From: Setomelanomma holmii
Taxonomy: Eukaryota; Ascomycota; Dothideomycetes; Pleosporales; Phaeosphaeriaceae
Assembly (NCBI GenBank): GCA_010015745.1
Contig: ML978168.1
Location: 372,001 to 436,000, forward strand
DNA length: 64,000 nucleotides
Direction: 5' to 3'
Program-made: the position numbers and the translations under genes
Shown here: positions 12,962 to 24,185 of the stretch, one piece after another
How positions within the stretch are numbered: the stretch's first letter is position 1
Layout of the letters: each line of letters starts with the position of its first letter
The notes under the pieces: generated by a model
Database searches by the model: none
What the model was told of the DNA's origin: nothing
The model's input: only the letters and a program-made list of their open reading frames with translations

Positions 12962-13866
12962 TCACAGCTTCCGCGGTTTCATGCGCAGCTTTCCGCCTGG
13001 TCCGGCATGGTCATGCCACTTGCAGCGGTCTGTCCACTGTGCTCTACCGATAGACTTTGCGGTCGGTCCTCGACTGATCAGGATGGGCAACGCATCTAGG
13101 AGAAACTCGGACTTCACGGTTCCCACACGGGCGTGCTCCAGAAAGTTCTCCGGTGACGTGGTGAGGGTGGCCACATCGACAGCCCATTACCGCAAGGCCG
13201 AGCCCTCAGCGGTATGTTGGTATGCGTGATACCGGACGCTACTCCTTTTCAATCACTTCGCTGCAATTTGTTCGTGTAGCATGTCAATCGCGGCATTGCC
13301 CAGCGCGGGAATCCCTCGCATATCGGCGAACGACCAAACTTCTACCAAAGTTTCATAGTCCAAATATACATCCTCCGGTTTGGTTTCGTCATCGATCATG
13401 TATGGTTGATCTTTGAGTCTACCAGTGTACAGCCAGCATCGGAAAGCGTCGAAGACCTGGATCCTGACCGCCAATTCCAACTCGCCGTCCCGGGTCTTGG
13501 CAATCTCGCTATTGGGGTCCAATGCTGCTGCGAAATATGACGAGTGCCAGCGGAGGAGATCACGTGGAATTCCGTACACCCTTCACTTGTTGGAGATTGG
13601 GTCCTGGGCAATGATGCGAGAAATATTTTTGTCATAATAACACGTGCTGTAGTGCGTTAGACTTGATCAGTGAAGAAGCTTTGAAGTCCTCCAAACACCT
13701 ACCTCGACGCCTGAACGGATGGTCCTTTACAGACTGACAAATCTGCTTGATCTGGTACTCGGAACTCAGGTGCGGCTGTTGAGGGCGCTGCTGGAGTGAC
13801 ATGAGTGGCCACGGAGATTGCTACGAATGGTTGTGCTACGGACGCCGTGCCGGTAGACGACGACAT
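12962..13866 (-). pseudogene. BTB/POZ-domain gene, copy A (broken)
   Basis: Exon 1 (13703..13866) starts MSSSTGTASVA and is a Ser/Thr/Ala-rich leader. A 56-bp GTAGGT...CTACAG intron joins it in frame to exon 2, which contains YGIPRDLLRWHSSYFAAALD, DAFRCWLYTGR and FADMRGIPALGNAAIDMLHE. These are the core helices of fungal BTB proteins. Exon 2 has an in-frame TGA at 13583-13585, just before YGIPRDLL. It stops at 13253 after HEQIAAK. A shifted frame at 12962..13174 carries the C-terminal end DRCKWHDHAGPGGKLRMKPR, which matches the end of copy B. No intron rescues either break. BTB proteins often serve as adaptors for cullin-3 ligases; no function can be claimed for this copy. Confidence 0.6.
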
Positions 13867-14194
13867 GACGACGACATTTCTCTTGATAACGGCGTTGAAT
13901 TCAGGAAGGCGGGACCGATGTAGTCGAAAGGGTCCAAAAGTACCACCGATCAATGCGCAAACTTTTATGGAGGTTTTCGAATCGCGCCCTCGAAAGAAAG
14001 CAGTCGCACTAGCCTGCCGCGTTTGCAAGTGCATTGCACGCGCTCGTCCTCCGAAAAAATCTTCTAGGCGACAGCCGTTCTAGCATTGCACAGAACGACC
14101 CGCATTCACTCTCACCATCACGGCGCGCACTTGTAATGCGCCAAGACCGGTTACGCCCCCGCCAGACCAACTCGCTTTTTCTCGCATTTAGCTT

Positions 14195-15148
14195 ATGCCT
14201 CCGTCCAAGATCTCCACAACTTCAACTCGCTCTTCAACATCCAGATCTACCGATATGGCGGCCAATTCGGCGGGCGCCCCCGCTCCAACAGTCATCTCAA
14301 GCACAGTGACAAAATTGTTCATAATGCCCGCATCGGCCGACCTCTCTATGCAAAGGCCCTTCAATTCAGGCACCTAGGTAGGCTTCCTATCCTCCAATCA
14401 TGCGCATCTGTCCAGTAAATTGATCACTGTCCAGCATTTGCTACACATCAAAGGATGTTGCGAGGATTTGTGTCAACGAATTCGACCTACTGACACAAAA
14501 CCGTCCGGGCAGATCAAAAACGTACGAGATACCCAAGGAACTGCTCAAATGACACTCCTCCTACTTTGCCGCAGCCCTCAATACCACGAATGGCCACACC
14601 TTTTCCGAAAGCGCCACTGGCGAGCTTGTGTTGGAAGAAGGCATTGAGGTCTTTAATGCTTTCGAGTGCTGGCTATACACTGGGCGAGTGGAGGATCCAC
14701 CAACATTCACGGAGAATGTGACTCATTCGATGTTTACCTCCATCCCAGAATTCTCTGCAAACTCTGGATGTTTGCAGATATGCGTGGTATACCTGCGTTG
14801 AGCAACTGTACGATCGACATGTTTCACGAGCCTATTGCGGCGGCCTGGTTCACTAGTTGCTACACCTTGATCAATTTCGTCCACAACAACACATTGCAAG
14901 AATCTACTCTTCGCAAATTCGTACTGGACGCTGAGTTCCTCACCAGGCCGCTCGACAACTTTCAGCAACAAATGGCTGGAACAGCATCGGTGCTCAAGGA
15001 GGTCTTGCTTGACATTATGCGTCTGTACGTTCAAGGAGGCGAGAAGCACAAAGGCATTGGCAGAAAGGTTTGGACCAAGGTAGATCGTTGTCAGTGGCAA
15101 GATCACTCCGGTCCTGGTGGCAAGCTTCGTCTCGAAGCGCGGAAGTAA
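14195..15148 (+). pseudogene. BTB/POZ-domain gene, copy B (broken)
   Basis: Divergent partner of copy A on the opposite strand. A Ser/Thr-rich leader begins at 14195. The BTB core is readable as HSSYFAAALN, ELVLEEGIEVFNAFECWLYTGR, then in a different frame FADMRGIPALSNCTIDMFHE and a C-terminal end DRCQWQDHSGPGGKLRLEAR. An in-frame TGA at 14550-14552 replaces the Trp seen in copy A (LLRWHSSYF), a single G-to-A change. A frameshift near 14720 separates the two halves. The C-terminal part (14720..15148) is longer than that of copy A. The pair looks like an old inverted duplication that has decayed in both copies. Confidence 0.6.
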
Positions 15149-15454
15149 TGGAGACGAGCTTGGAGGGGCCAAGGAGTATGGAAGGTTCAGACTGAATGCA
15201 ACATTGGATCATCACGTATCTTGGACACTTTCGTCGGGCCAAGAAGCGAAAGAACCTGGGTGTCCTTCATTGCAACCCTTTTATCAGAGTAAGAGCTTGA
15301 AGCCAAGGAGAACGCATGTGACATTTTTGAGGCAGACAGAGCAGGGAAACAGACGAATCATACATGCACATGAGGCATCAAACAAAGAGAAGACCTTCAG
15401 GCAGTTCATAGAGCTGAGTTCTAACTGCAAAATACACATAACGCTCAACACATG
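15149..15454. other. Intergenic, between BTB copy B and the minisatellite
   Basis: No coding or RNA feature is evident. Confidence 0.4.
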
Positions 15455-15622
15455 CTCGCTTCTTCAAACCCCTCCACACCTCGCTTCTTCAAACTCCTCC
15501 ACACCTCGCTTCTTCAAACTCCTCCACACCTCGCTTCTTCANNNNNNNNNNCCTCCACACCTCGCTTCTTCAAACTCCTCCACACCTCGCTTCTTCAAAC
15601 TCCTCCACACCTCGCTTCTTCA
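15455..15622. repeat. 25-bp minisatellite with unresolved copy number (10-N gap)
   Basis: Tandem copies of a 25-bp unit beginning ctcgcttcttcaaactcctc and ending cacac. I count three full units (15455, 15480, 15505), one interrupted by N at 15542-15551, two more full units (15561, 15586), and a partial unit from 15611. The first unit differs by one base (cccc for ctcc). The interrupted unit lacks four bases plus an unknown number of whole units, so the array has been collapsed by the assembler. On the minus strand the array begins at the stop codon of the anion permease and would lie in its 3'UTR. Confidence 0.9.
15542..15551. other. Assembly gap (10 N)
   Basis: Ten ambiguous bases inside the 25-bp tandem array. 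The array structure shows this is a placeholder, not a measured length. Confidence 0.99.
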
Positions 15623-17778
15623 CTTAGCCACATAATACGGCCCCTCCCCCCTAACGACATAAATCTGCCCGATCAACACCGTCAACCCGACCACCATACA
15701 AATCGCAATAATAGGCAAATTGACCCTCGCAAACTCCAGCCCGCCAACCCTAATATGCTTCCTACCCAAAATATCGCGCCACAGCATGCCCGCCAGCGAC
15801 GCACTGAATGCGAGACTGAAGGCTCCGTAGTTGACGCCCAAAGCCATGCTGTACACGGTGCCCCAGAAGGTGCGGTCGGATATAGGCGTGTTGTTGCGCA
15901 GGTGGATGGTTTGCCAGGCTTGGATTATACGGGAGAGAAGGATTGTTGTGCCGATGTTTGTTCCGGCGAACTTTGGAGTTGTTAGGAATGTACTTCCACT
16001 GGTTTCGCACGATTTGCACTTACGTTACATAGTATCACGCTGACGAAGCCCATTCCTCCTACTGCGCCAACGGTGCCCGTCTTTTCGACCCAGTGATCCC
16101 ATCCGTAAGCGAAGACGGGGACCCAGCCTTTTGTCACGAGGGCTTGGACGAGGACGAACATGCAGAATGCGAAGGGTATGAGTGCGAAGGGAAGGTGGTG
16201 GAATACGGTCATTGTGGTTGGGAAGGTTTCCTGAGCCCGTTGGTATGTTTCTGATAGGAGGGAGGCGAGTGTTGTGCGTTTGATAGTTTGGGATGGTTTG
16301 GTGGGTTTGCCTTCTTCTAATGATGTTGTTGGGGTCTCAGAAGTCTTGGAGTCGGAATTGGCCGTGCGGCTCGATGTTGCTTCTCCCTGCTTCTCGTTTG
16401 GCATGTCGGTGTTGTATGATTCGCTTAGCTCGATGGCGTCTCCTTCGATCTGTGCAATGCTCTTTCTGCGCACTTCAGCGCGCTCGGCTTGTGCTAATTT
16501 AGCCCGCTGTCTCCCCTCGTGTGCGATCTTTCTTGTCTCTTCGCGAGATAGCCAGCCCATTGCTAGATCGAAGCAGAACATGACGAACGCGGCGGGTAGC
16601 GTAACCCAGAAGACTGGGCGTTCGTGGCCGCTGCCTGAAGAAGAAGCATTGAGAGCGAGGACTGTCACGAGGGTGACTGCCATGATGATCGCGCCAACTA
16701 TGGCGCCTTTCTTGTCGAGGAAGGGATTGAGAATCTCTTCAAGAGAAAGCTGCTTTTCTTGCTCGTCATCACTACTAAGCTCGCTGTCGCGTTCGTCGAG
16801 TTCGCCCTTTGCATACGGGATGTTCGGGTTCACAGGCTTCTTGTTCTTGAGTTCTTCCGGCAGATCTTCCATCTTGATGGACGACGGGATCAACGACTCG
16901 TCATGGAAAATGATGTATAAGAGGAATGGGAAAAGTACGATGCCAGTGACGACGACAGGTACGATGACGTTGGCCGTATACTTGAGAAACTTGATGTTGA
17001 AAGCTCCAGCCAAGACCAAATTCGTAGGATTCGAAGACACCAATATCGCTGAGGCTATGTTTGCGACAGAAAATTGTGTGTAGATCCATGCTCTTGGATG
17101 TTTGATGTTCGCCGAGACACGCGTCATGTAGGAGAGGAAAGCAGTGCCGGATAGAATGATTGGATCGTTCCCGATGAAAGTCGTAAGGGTGAAGAAGAAG
17201 GCGTATAGGTAGAAGTAGAGCCTGTGACCCACTTTTCCGCCTTTCTGCAGCACCTTGAAAGCAAGCCATCGAATCAAACCTGAGGCATCGACTGAAATCG
17301 CAATGTATGCGAGAGAAAGAAAGAACAACATGATGTCGTACGGAACAATGCCGTCGGTGCCAATGGTGCCATCATGGACTTCTTCTCTTCCGATAGCGAG
17401 AATCGCAAGCAGGAAAAGGTCAGCAACCAGAGGTGCTGTAACGAAGTTCATGGGAAATCGAAATAGTACGAAAGCGCCCGCTTTGCCATTCCGAGTCCTG
17501 GTAGGATGTTGTGGAGAATTGATGATTCTCAAAGCGCTGAACGTCTTCAGGATCCCAGTCCAGATTGGCCGAGGTACATATATTGGGACATGGAATGGGA
17601 AGAGCACATTGATATCTGTGAAGTGGTCAAAAAGGAATTAAGCGAGCAGTCCCAATCAAAGCTCACTTGTCAGGACAAAGACAATGAGAGTGATGATCGA
17701 TCGCCAATCTCGAATTCGACTTGTGTCAAGGCTGTCCGCTTCGGAGCTGCTTCCAGACGATGCCCGTAAGGTCAACAT
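15620..17778 (-). CDS. ArsB/NhaD-superfamily anion (arsenite/dicarboxylate-like) permease
   Basis: Multi-pass transporter of 684 aa. Model: complement(join(15620..15970,16024..17615,17667..17778)), with introns of 53 bp (15971..16023, AAG acceptor) and 51 bp (17616..17666). The N-terminal helix reads DWRSIITLIVFVLTN and runs on to FPFHVPIYVPR. Helical repeats follow, including DGIVPYDIMLFFLSLAYIAI and VANIASAILVSSNPTNLVLAG, and the paired re-entrant motif in the last exon reads FAGTNIGTTILLSR. A long charged cytosolic loop (about residues 260-480) splits the two halves, with acidic DERDSELSSDDEQEK and a Lys/Glu-rich segment. An in-frame TGA precedes the ATG at 17778, which fixes the start. 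Substrate cannot be set from sequence: arsenite, citrate, silicate or other anions are possible. Its stop codon sits at the edge of a minisatellite. Confidence 0.88.
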
Positions 17779-18918
17779 TGCCGTGAATGCCGACGTTCAG
17801 AGCACCTCAGCACGGGCAGCAGTCGTACAGTTGCCTGCGCATGATGAGCAGACGCCTTGGACAAATTTCTCGACTGCCAACATACGTAAATCGGGCAGCC
17901 ACAGCCCTAGAGAAGGGCCGGACGTTGAAAGAAGCGCTAGCGTGGGCAACACGATGTGGGCGCGCTCGGATCTTAGCGGTGCGTCATCGGTGTCACGCTT
18001 CTGGAAGGTCTACTCGCGCGTTTGGTTCACCGCGCGACGCAGTCATGGTAGGCAGGTGTGTACTTCTTGTACAAATGTTTGCATCGGCACTACTAAGAAG
18101 CGGTGGAGCTGAGGCGCAGCTAAGATGGTTGCCAAGATGAGATCAGACTTATCGGCCAAAAAAGCCCAAGCGGGTGTCAGGACAAAGCTTACCGTCGCTA
18201 GGCGCCCCATCAGGGAAGGTCGATGCCATGCGCAGGTCATCCATTACGACTCAGCCTCTCGCTGGGGCATCGAACACGGGGCGAACGATCACAGAGCCTC
18301 TCACCGGTGGAAGTGATGCTGTAAGCACTGACCTTTGGTCGGAACGCCTCATTGATCGCCTGTTGCATACAAGCCGTCTCATGCGCCCGTTCGCCATTCC
18401 ACATTCTGCACACCCACGATGCAATTCATAACCCCCATCGTGGCCATCTCGAAGTCACCTCGTCGGTATGCCGGCCGTTCAAACGTTATTCGAGCTGTCT
18501 GCGCGTAGCGCAGCGAACACTACGTCATCGCCCGCTGCCTTGAAAGTTGTGTGCGCGTTCCCTGTGTCTGGCCAGTATGGAGCCGGTAGTCGAATTGTGA
18601 GCTCAAAACCTCAAAACGTCCAAACTAGCCTGTTATGGTATTAACACATATTTGTAGCTTTACTACGTTCTCGTAATCACGTGTATTTTCGCTCGGAAAA
18701 CGGAATGGCTGAGGAATGCATGTCTTGCAGCAGCTTTAATTTTTCCTGCCGTGGCTTCCAGTAAATTCTTCTGGTCCCATCTAACTCAAAACGTGAAGCT
18801 AAATCTAGTCCAGTCCATGCCCTCGTGCTGGCGTCCACACACGTGAATGGTCAGTCGTTTCCCAACCCCCAAGGACCCAAGAGCACAACTGACCACCACA
18901 TGTCTAGGCGCAGTTGAC
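17779..18918. other. Divergent intergenic region (1.1 kb)
   Basis: Lies between the permease (-) and the membrane protein (+), so it should hold both promoters. GTCAGT at 18850 and CATGTCTAG ending at 18907 could bound a 58-bp 5'UTR intron of the membrane-protein gene. No other feature is seen. Confidence 0.4.
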
Positions 18919-20338
18919 ATGGACGTTTTCGGAGCGTTCCAATTCTGTTCAATCGCAATCCTGGCAGCCCCACTCACAGTTCGCTTATCACGAACCTACT
19001 TCTACGATCCAGGGCGCAACATAATTTTTCTGTGGACAATTCTCATCTTTGCAGGACTCATCGCTTTGTGTGTAGAGTTCTATCGAGTCAATCCGACCCC
19101 CTGCTCTCATGACAACGCCAACAACACTATCTCCTTCAACGTCAAAAACTTTCCATACGGACAAGCAACATGCGGCCTCAAGTGTAATGAGGCTGCCGGG
19201 CCTTTTTCACCCTTGCGTGGTGGTGCAGCCAGCGAGATTTTCGTCATTCCTGTGCCAACAAGGTTGACTTTCAATGCTTCAATGCTGCTTGCTGCTGGCT
19301 TTTGCATACCAGCAATTCTGTCGCTGGTTTTCACGTGGGACAAGATTCTCGAAATCAATTGGAAGAAACGACGTCAAGCCGAAAACCTCGACGAGCCAGT
19401 CGAAGGCGCGAATGTTACTGTCGGCGAAATGAAGGGCATCAATAGCGTGGTTCGTATGTTCCTGAGTGTGGTTGAAATACCGGTCTTTGGCGGCGCAGTC
19501 ATTGCCATTCTAGCCGTCGGTGAAGCAAATTTCTTCAGCAAGCAGGTCCTGTATCAGACCGAGCCAATGGCCTCAATTGGTATGTTGTGACGAAGATCCC
19601 GTGTGCATCTGCTAATCGACTTCAGGTCAATGGGCACCCATTGCTGGCACCGTTTTGGCGGCACTCGGCTCACTCTATCTGCTTTGGTTCAATGAAGAAG
19701 ACCCGATCGATGAGAAACGAGGAGCTCAGCATCCTCCTTCCAGCTATTCACCCAACGCAGCAGACAGTGACCACAATGTGTCTCAGCATCGCATATCCAA
19801 CGTACATCGACCTTCTAGGTTTGACAACGATATGCTTGGGCTAGGCATTCGCTCAGCCTCTCCGAACGATATGAGGCTTATTCCTACCATCACTCATCCT
19901 GACATCGATCAAGCTGCTGCAGAAGAATCACATCCACCCGAAATCGAGGACCAGCCGACCGCTGGCCGAAATCGAGTACGCAAGTGGTTCACGACAGCTG
20001 GTAGATACTTGGGTGATGCTGCTCACCAAAAGCTCGATGTGTCTGACTTCAATGATCAAAGAGCACACAGATTTCCAGAGGTCCCTGGCGAGCCGCTACG
20101 CAATCCTGCATTGGAGCGTATCAGCAGGCAGTATAGCGAGCTACGCGAGCAGAATTCGAGAGCAGAAAGCACTTATGCAGCCAGTGTTGTTTCGACATCT
20201 GGTCTTGAGGGCGGATCAACACCACCCCCGCCAGCATCTTCACGTCCAGATACCAGTCCTGCTCGCAAGCCAAGGAGACGAGATACCCTCGAAGTTCCAA
20301 TCCCGGTGCACATACATCGCAGAGCTGACAGTCATTGA
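18919..20338 (+). CDS. Conserved fungal multi-pass membrane protein, function unknown
   Basis: Model: join(18919..19579,19626..20338), 457 aa, with a 46-bp intron (GTATGT...TTCAG) that restores the frame as Ile-Gly-Gln-Trp. About five hydrophobic helices are visible, for example FLWTILIFAGLIALCVEF, SMLLAAGFCIPAILSLVF, PVFGGAVIAILAVGEANFF and IAGTVLAALGSLYLLWF. The loop between helices 2 and 3 has three cysteines (PCSHDN, ATCGLKCN) and looks extracytoplasmic. The last 220 residues are a hydrophilic, Ser/Pro/Arg-rich tail ending HIHRRADSH. The frame is open back to an ATG at 18847. I prefer the ATG at 18919 because the intervening stretch looks like an intron; the protein differs only by 24 residues. 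I do not recognise a named family. Confidence 0.75.
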
Positions 20339-20440
20339 CACTGAGCAGGGGGTGGAACGAAAATTGTTTTGGAGGCTCCATGCCTCTTTTGGATGTCCTC
20401 GCGACTACGGAGTGATCGGCAACACGATATTGGCAGGCAT

Positions 20441-21405
20441 CTACAGCCCGAACCAAGCCTGCGACACCGTTAGCTGAGATGGAACAGAATGACCGACGCC
20501 GTGCGCCCAGATACCTTGCACGTTTGGACCGAAATCGTCTGTGCGATAATTCTGCTAGGGTGTATTCGTCTGCGATTTCATTGGCGTAGTAGATACACCG
20601 AACACATTCGTCCATTGTTTCAACGTCTCGTCGTAGTTCTTGGGAGATAGAGTCGAGTCGACGCTGCCGTGCATGCGCGGCCTCGTTCCGTTGTAGCCGG
20701 GATATATTTCGCGGACCGCATCGCCCCAGTGTTGTGCTGTCGAAATGCTTTGCCCACCCGAGCAGGTATTGTTCCAGGCAGCAGATGCACCAGAAGACGA
20801 GACGAAACAGCCGGCGGGTACGCCGGAATAGAGCGACACGGCGGTAATGAGCTCTGGATACGTGGCAATAAGAACATTCGACATCATTGCTGCGGTCTAT
20901 TAGCACGCGGCAGCACGAGATCTTTTCAACGACATACCGCCCGATGACCCGCCGGTGACGAAGACCTTCTTTGAATCAATTTGGTACTTGTCGATCGCAT
21001 ACGTGATCATGTTGGCAATCACATTCGAATCTCCGCCGCCGTTGTGCGACAGTGACGATTTGCTAGAGACATCCCAACACTCAGTCGTCGAGCTTGGCCA
21101 GACGGTCACGTAGCCCTTCGTGTCGGATCCCTTCTTCCACAGGATTAAACTGTTTTGAAGATACTTCTGCGCAGAGAACTGGCAGGAGTGTATTGCGACA
21201 ACCAAAGCATCGCTCTTGACTTGATCGGGCACGTATGTCCACCTTAATGAAGGATTAGCAAATCACTGGACAATATTTGGAAGCAAACGACGAACATGCC
21301 TGGCTTCGCCTTTGCGCTGCCGCTATAGTTGGACACCTGGGTCAATTGCGCGGCAAACGAAGTTGCACTGATGGCCAATACGGAGACAAGACTTCTGAAG
21401 AACAT
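20441..21405 (-). pseudogene. CE1 acetyl xylan esterase (PHB-depolymerase-like), premature stop
   Basis: Secreted hemicellulose esterase. Model: complement(join(20441..20889,20938..21242,21296..21405)) with two introns of 48 and 53 bp. Exon 1 is a signal peptide, MFFRSLVSVLAISATSFA, followed by the start of the mature chain. The second and third exons carry HNGGGDSNVIANMITY, the nucleophile motif GGSSGAMM spread over an intron, and SGVPAGCF and QWTNVFG. An in-frame TAG at 20555-20557 follows QTNTP. Beyond it the same frame continues QNYRTDDFGPNVQGIW, then VGHSVPSQ (the catalytic His region) and AWFGL, ending at a real TAG (20441-20443). The break needs only CAG to TAG. The truncated product would lack the catalytic His. 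A three-residue gap after RPRM also departs from the family. Confidence 0.8.
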
Positions 21406-22143
21406 TTTGTCGGCTTCGAGAGCTTAGTGGGATGAGATTCGTGGTCAAGCAAACCATGAACACGTATATACTAGCGAAGACATCCCCACATCTGCACTGT
21501 GGGGTCTTTCGGCGACCATCATAAATCGATGTCGTCAGAATATCGTGATAAGCAAAAGTCTAGCGATGAAACACGGAATGCACACTATTCACTGGCAAGG
21601 CCTGAACTCGGCGGCTAAACCGTGCCAGATCTATAATCAAGCTTCATCAAGCATTGCTGCACACTATCCGCATACAGTGCAACCCTTGCTTCTCCACGAA
21701 CGAACGTTGATCTTGGTGCTGAGCACTACCGGCGACTGCGCAAATCTAGGAAGATCTGGATGCTGGTGGTATGAAATTGACAGGGAGAACGAGAGGGCTG
21801 GGCTGGGTTTCAAAGAAGCTTCGAGTCGCGCGTAGTCCATGTATGGATAGCTTTGTTGCCGAGTGAGTAGCAATATATATCCGAAATGTATACCCGCATA
21901 CTTTCGCTGCGTGACCCAGTGAAACGGACGCTCACTATAATTGATCTGCTATTAGTGCATCATCTAACCCATGTTTGTGGGGAAGTAAGAGGTCGTTTCC
22001 TTCTCCACTTCGCATCTCAAAGGCTGGTGCACTTCACGACTTCATGCAGGCACACTTTTATGGTATTTCATCATACGTCTTATGCTAACTCTCTGAGGTG
22101 ATTCATTCTCTGCTTAGTCCCTGACGATTGCTTCCGTAACGAA
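21406..22143. other. Divergent intergenic region between two broken secreted-enzyme genes
   Basis: Would have been the shared upstream region of the esterase and the LPMO. No feature is evident. Confidence 0.4.
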
Positions 22144-23034
22144 ATGTGGCGCGCAACCTTAACCCTCGTCGCCCTTCTTGCTCGTGATACGCACACGGCG
22201 GCACACTCAATTACACCGTCGGCGACACATTGTACCCCGGGGCCGTCGCTATTCCCCCTCCACTCAGCCCCTCCTTCCTAACACAATCCTCCCATAGCTA
22301 CGACCCCTACGACGACCTCGCCATGCAAGACGCCGACCCATGGATAGTCCAACGAAAATGGATCACCAATAACCCCATCTTCGAAACCAGCAACTCATCC
22401 CTCTCGTGCAACGCCCCCAGCACACCCGCACGCACATACATCCCCCTCACCGCAGGCCAAGATCTCACAGCCGTATACGCGTACTGGGTGCATACTGTAG
22501 GCCCGATGAACGCATGGATGGCATACCTGCGACACCCCCACCAACAACTGCAGCACATTCGATGCCTACACCGCATCGTGGTTTAAAATCGGGCAAAAAG
22601 GCCTAGAAGAAGAGACTATTGAGACGGGGATGTGGTTCCAGAAGAGTTTTAGTGGGTGGGATGGGAGTCCGACTTTGTGGAGTGAGACGGTGCCGAAAGG
22701 TTTGAAGGCAGGGAAGTATCTTGTGAGGCATGAGATTATTAGTTTGCACAGCGCAAATAAGCCGCAGTTTTATCCCGAGTGTGCGCAAGTTGATGTTGGT
22801 GGGGATGGGAGGGGGGGGGGGGGGATTGCGGAGTATGGAGTATGGAGGAGAGATGATGGAATGGGGAACGTGGGCTGACTTTGAGGTGTAGAGCCGGAGA
22901 GTAATATTGACATTTATGACCCAGAGATCTCGAAGAGAACGGTGAGTATAGCAGGGATGGGTAACGTATTTGTTGCTAATATGTTGTAGGAATATGTTAC
23001 ACCCGGACCGCCAGTCTGGACCGGCACAGCATAG
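22144..23034 (+). pseudogene. AA9 (GH61) lytic polysaccharide monooxygenase, two frameshifts
   Basis: Secreted copper enzyme that cleaves cellulose. The ATG at 22144 opens a signal peptide (MWRATLTLVALLAR). The mature chain starts in another frame as HGGTLNYTVGDTLYPG, where the His would be the copper-binding N-terminus, so about one base is lost near 22190. That frame runs to GPMNAWMAY with the second brace His in VHTVGPMN. An extra C at 22527 then throws it out. The correct frame continues CDTPTNNCSTFDAYTASWFK, LVRHEIISLHSA and QFYPECAQ with the axial Tyr. Two late introns follow (about 22799..22891 and 22941..22990), the first containing a 14-G run, and the end is VWTGTA. All copper-site residues persist, so decay is recent or one indel is a sequencing error. 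Confidence 0.78.
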
Positions 23035-23315
23035 GACGAGCTGAATGAAGCATTAGTTCCGCGCTTGTCCTATTTCTCCAAGTAGCACTGTTTATGAAGG
23101 CTTGAGTGACGCTCATGCTCAATGCCATCTCCAGCTCCGCGGCTCTTGAACATCTTCGGGAGTATCTCATTGTGCCCATCATAACACATGTATTTTCCTT
23201 GATACTGGTGTACCTGCAAGCACCAGTCTCGCTCATGCATCTTGCAAGTTCGGTTCAAGGACGCACAGGCCCATAGCGGCTCCTTCATATCTTCGTCGAA
23301 CTCGAGGTCATCACC

Positions 23316-23917
23316 TCAATCTTCTTCATTGGAAGCGAAGTGAAAAGCATCATTTGCCTGATACATATAGTCGTACAGGTCTCCTATGCGCAAATCCTTC
23401 TCGATCTTCGAAGTGCCCGTGTATTCTCTTATTTCGTCCGGATTTTCCATACTGAGTCGCGCATGGAGCACAGTGATAGCAGGATTGGTGGTATGCATGC
23501 GCCGCCAACTTGTCGGTTCGTGATTCCAAGCGGCTGGATTGCCGGCCCACGGTAGAGCGCGAAAGATTTCCGAGTATGGATTAGGATGACGATGATCGCG
23601 ACCACTGAGCCCAGAAATCTTATAGAACTCCCAGCCAGACAGTGGCAGCGGCACTGTGGAGCCTTCGCACCACTTTGGAAAGCCCCAAGCTATCAATGGA
23701 TTGACTTCGGGCGTGCTAACATCGCTACCAAGTTGCGGTAAAGGCGTATGTTGGAAGAAGAGATGCTGTCGTAGGCAGGCGAAGCCGATAGAAGATCGTG
23801 CCACTGCTTGCTTACGCGAAAGCAGGATGTAAGTAGAGCTCGTTGGTCGACAAAAAGCAGTACCTGCTCAAGGAGCTCGGGGATTGCGGCAACGCGTTGT
23901 GATGGATTGGCTGCCAT
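23316..23917 (-). pseudogene. F-box protein with one-base frameshift
   Basis: The ATG at 23917 begins MAANPSQRVAAIPELLEQVL and continues LLTSCFRVSKQWHDLLSASPA, a recognisable fungal F-box. There the frame turns to nonsense and stops at 23693. A shifted frame carries on LRQHLFFQHTPLPQ and then an otherwise uninterrupted 130-residue C-terminal region ending FHFASNEED. The shift is best explained by one missing base in the Ala codon of SASPA (near 23800). F-box proteins act as substrate adaptors in SCF ubiquitin ligases. The target of this one is unknown. Confidence 0.65.
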
Positions 23918-24185
23918 GGTTGTTCGAAGAGAAAAGAATATGCTTGAGTGTGGTTGAATAAGAGTTTAAAGGGATGCACAAGGTAGGTAAGAAATTCGTC
24001 ATCTGAACTTGACTCAACCGGCTACATTATTCATGGTAAGGAATCTGAGCCCTGTTCCATGGTCACAAATATCGGTGCATGCTAGGGTACCATACAACAA
24101 TTAGCTCCAGGCACGCAACATTCGAAATCCACTTTTGGTCCAAGAGGGCTTCGCACTCAAAGCCACACGGTATGTTTTCGCGTCG

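Noticed and set aside
15455..15622. CRISPR-like array
   Set aside because: The repeats are directly adjacent with no spacers, and the genome is eukaryotic. It is a minisatellite.
20500..20600. An intron ending in CCCTAG that would remove the esterase stop
   Set aside because: The best donor (GTGTAT) would remove 44 bp and shift the frame, destroying the conserved GPNVQGIW and AWFGL end. Reading straight through keeps the family sequence.
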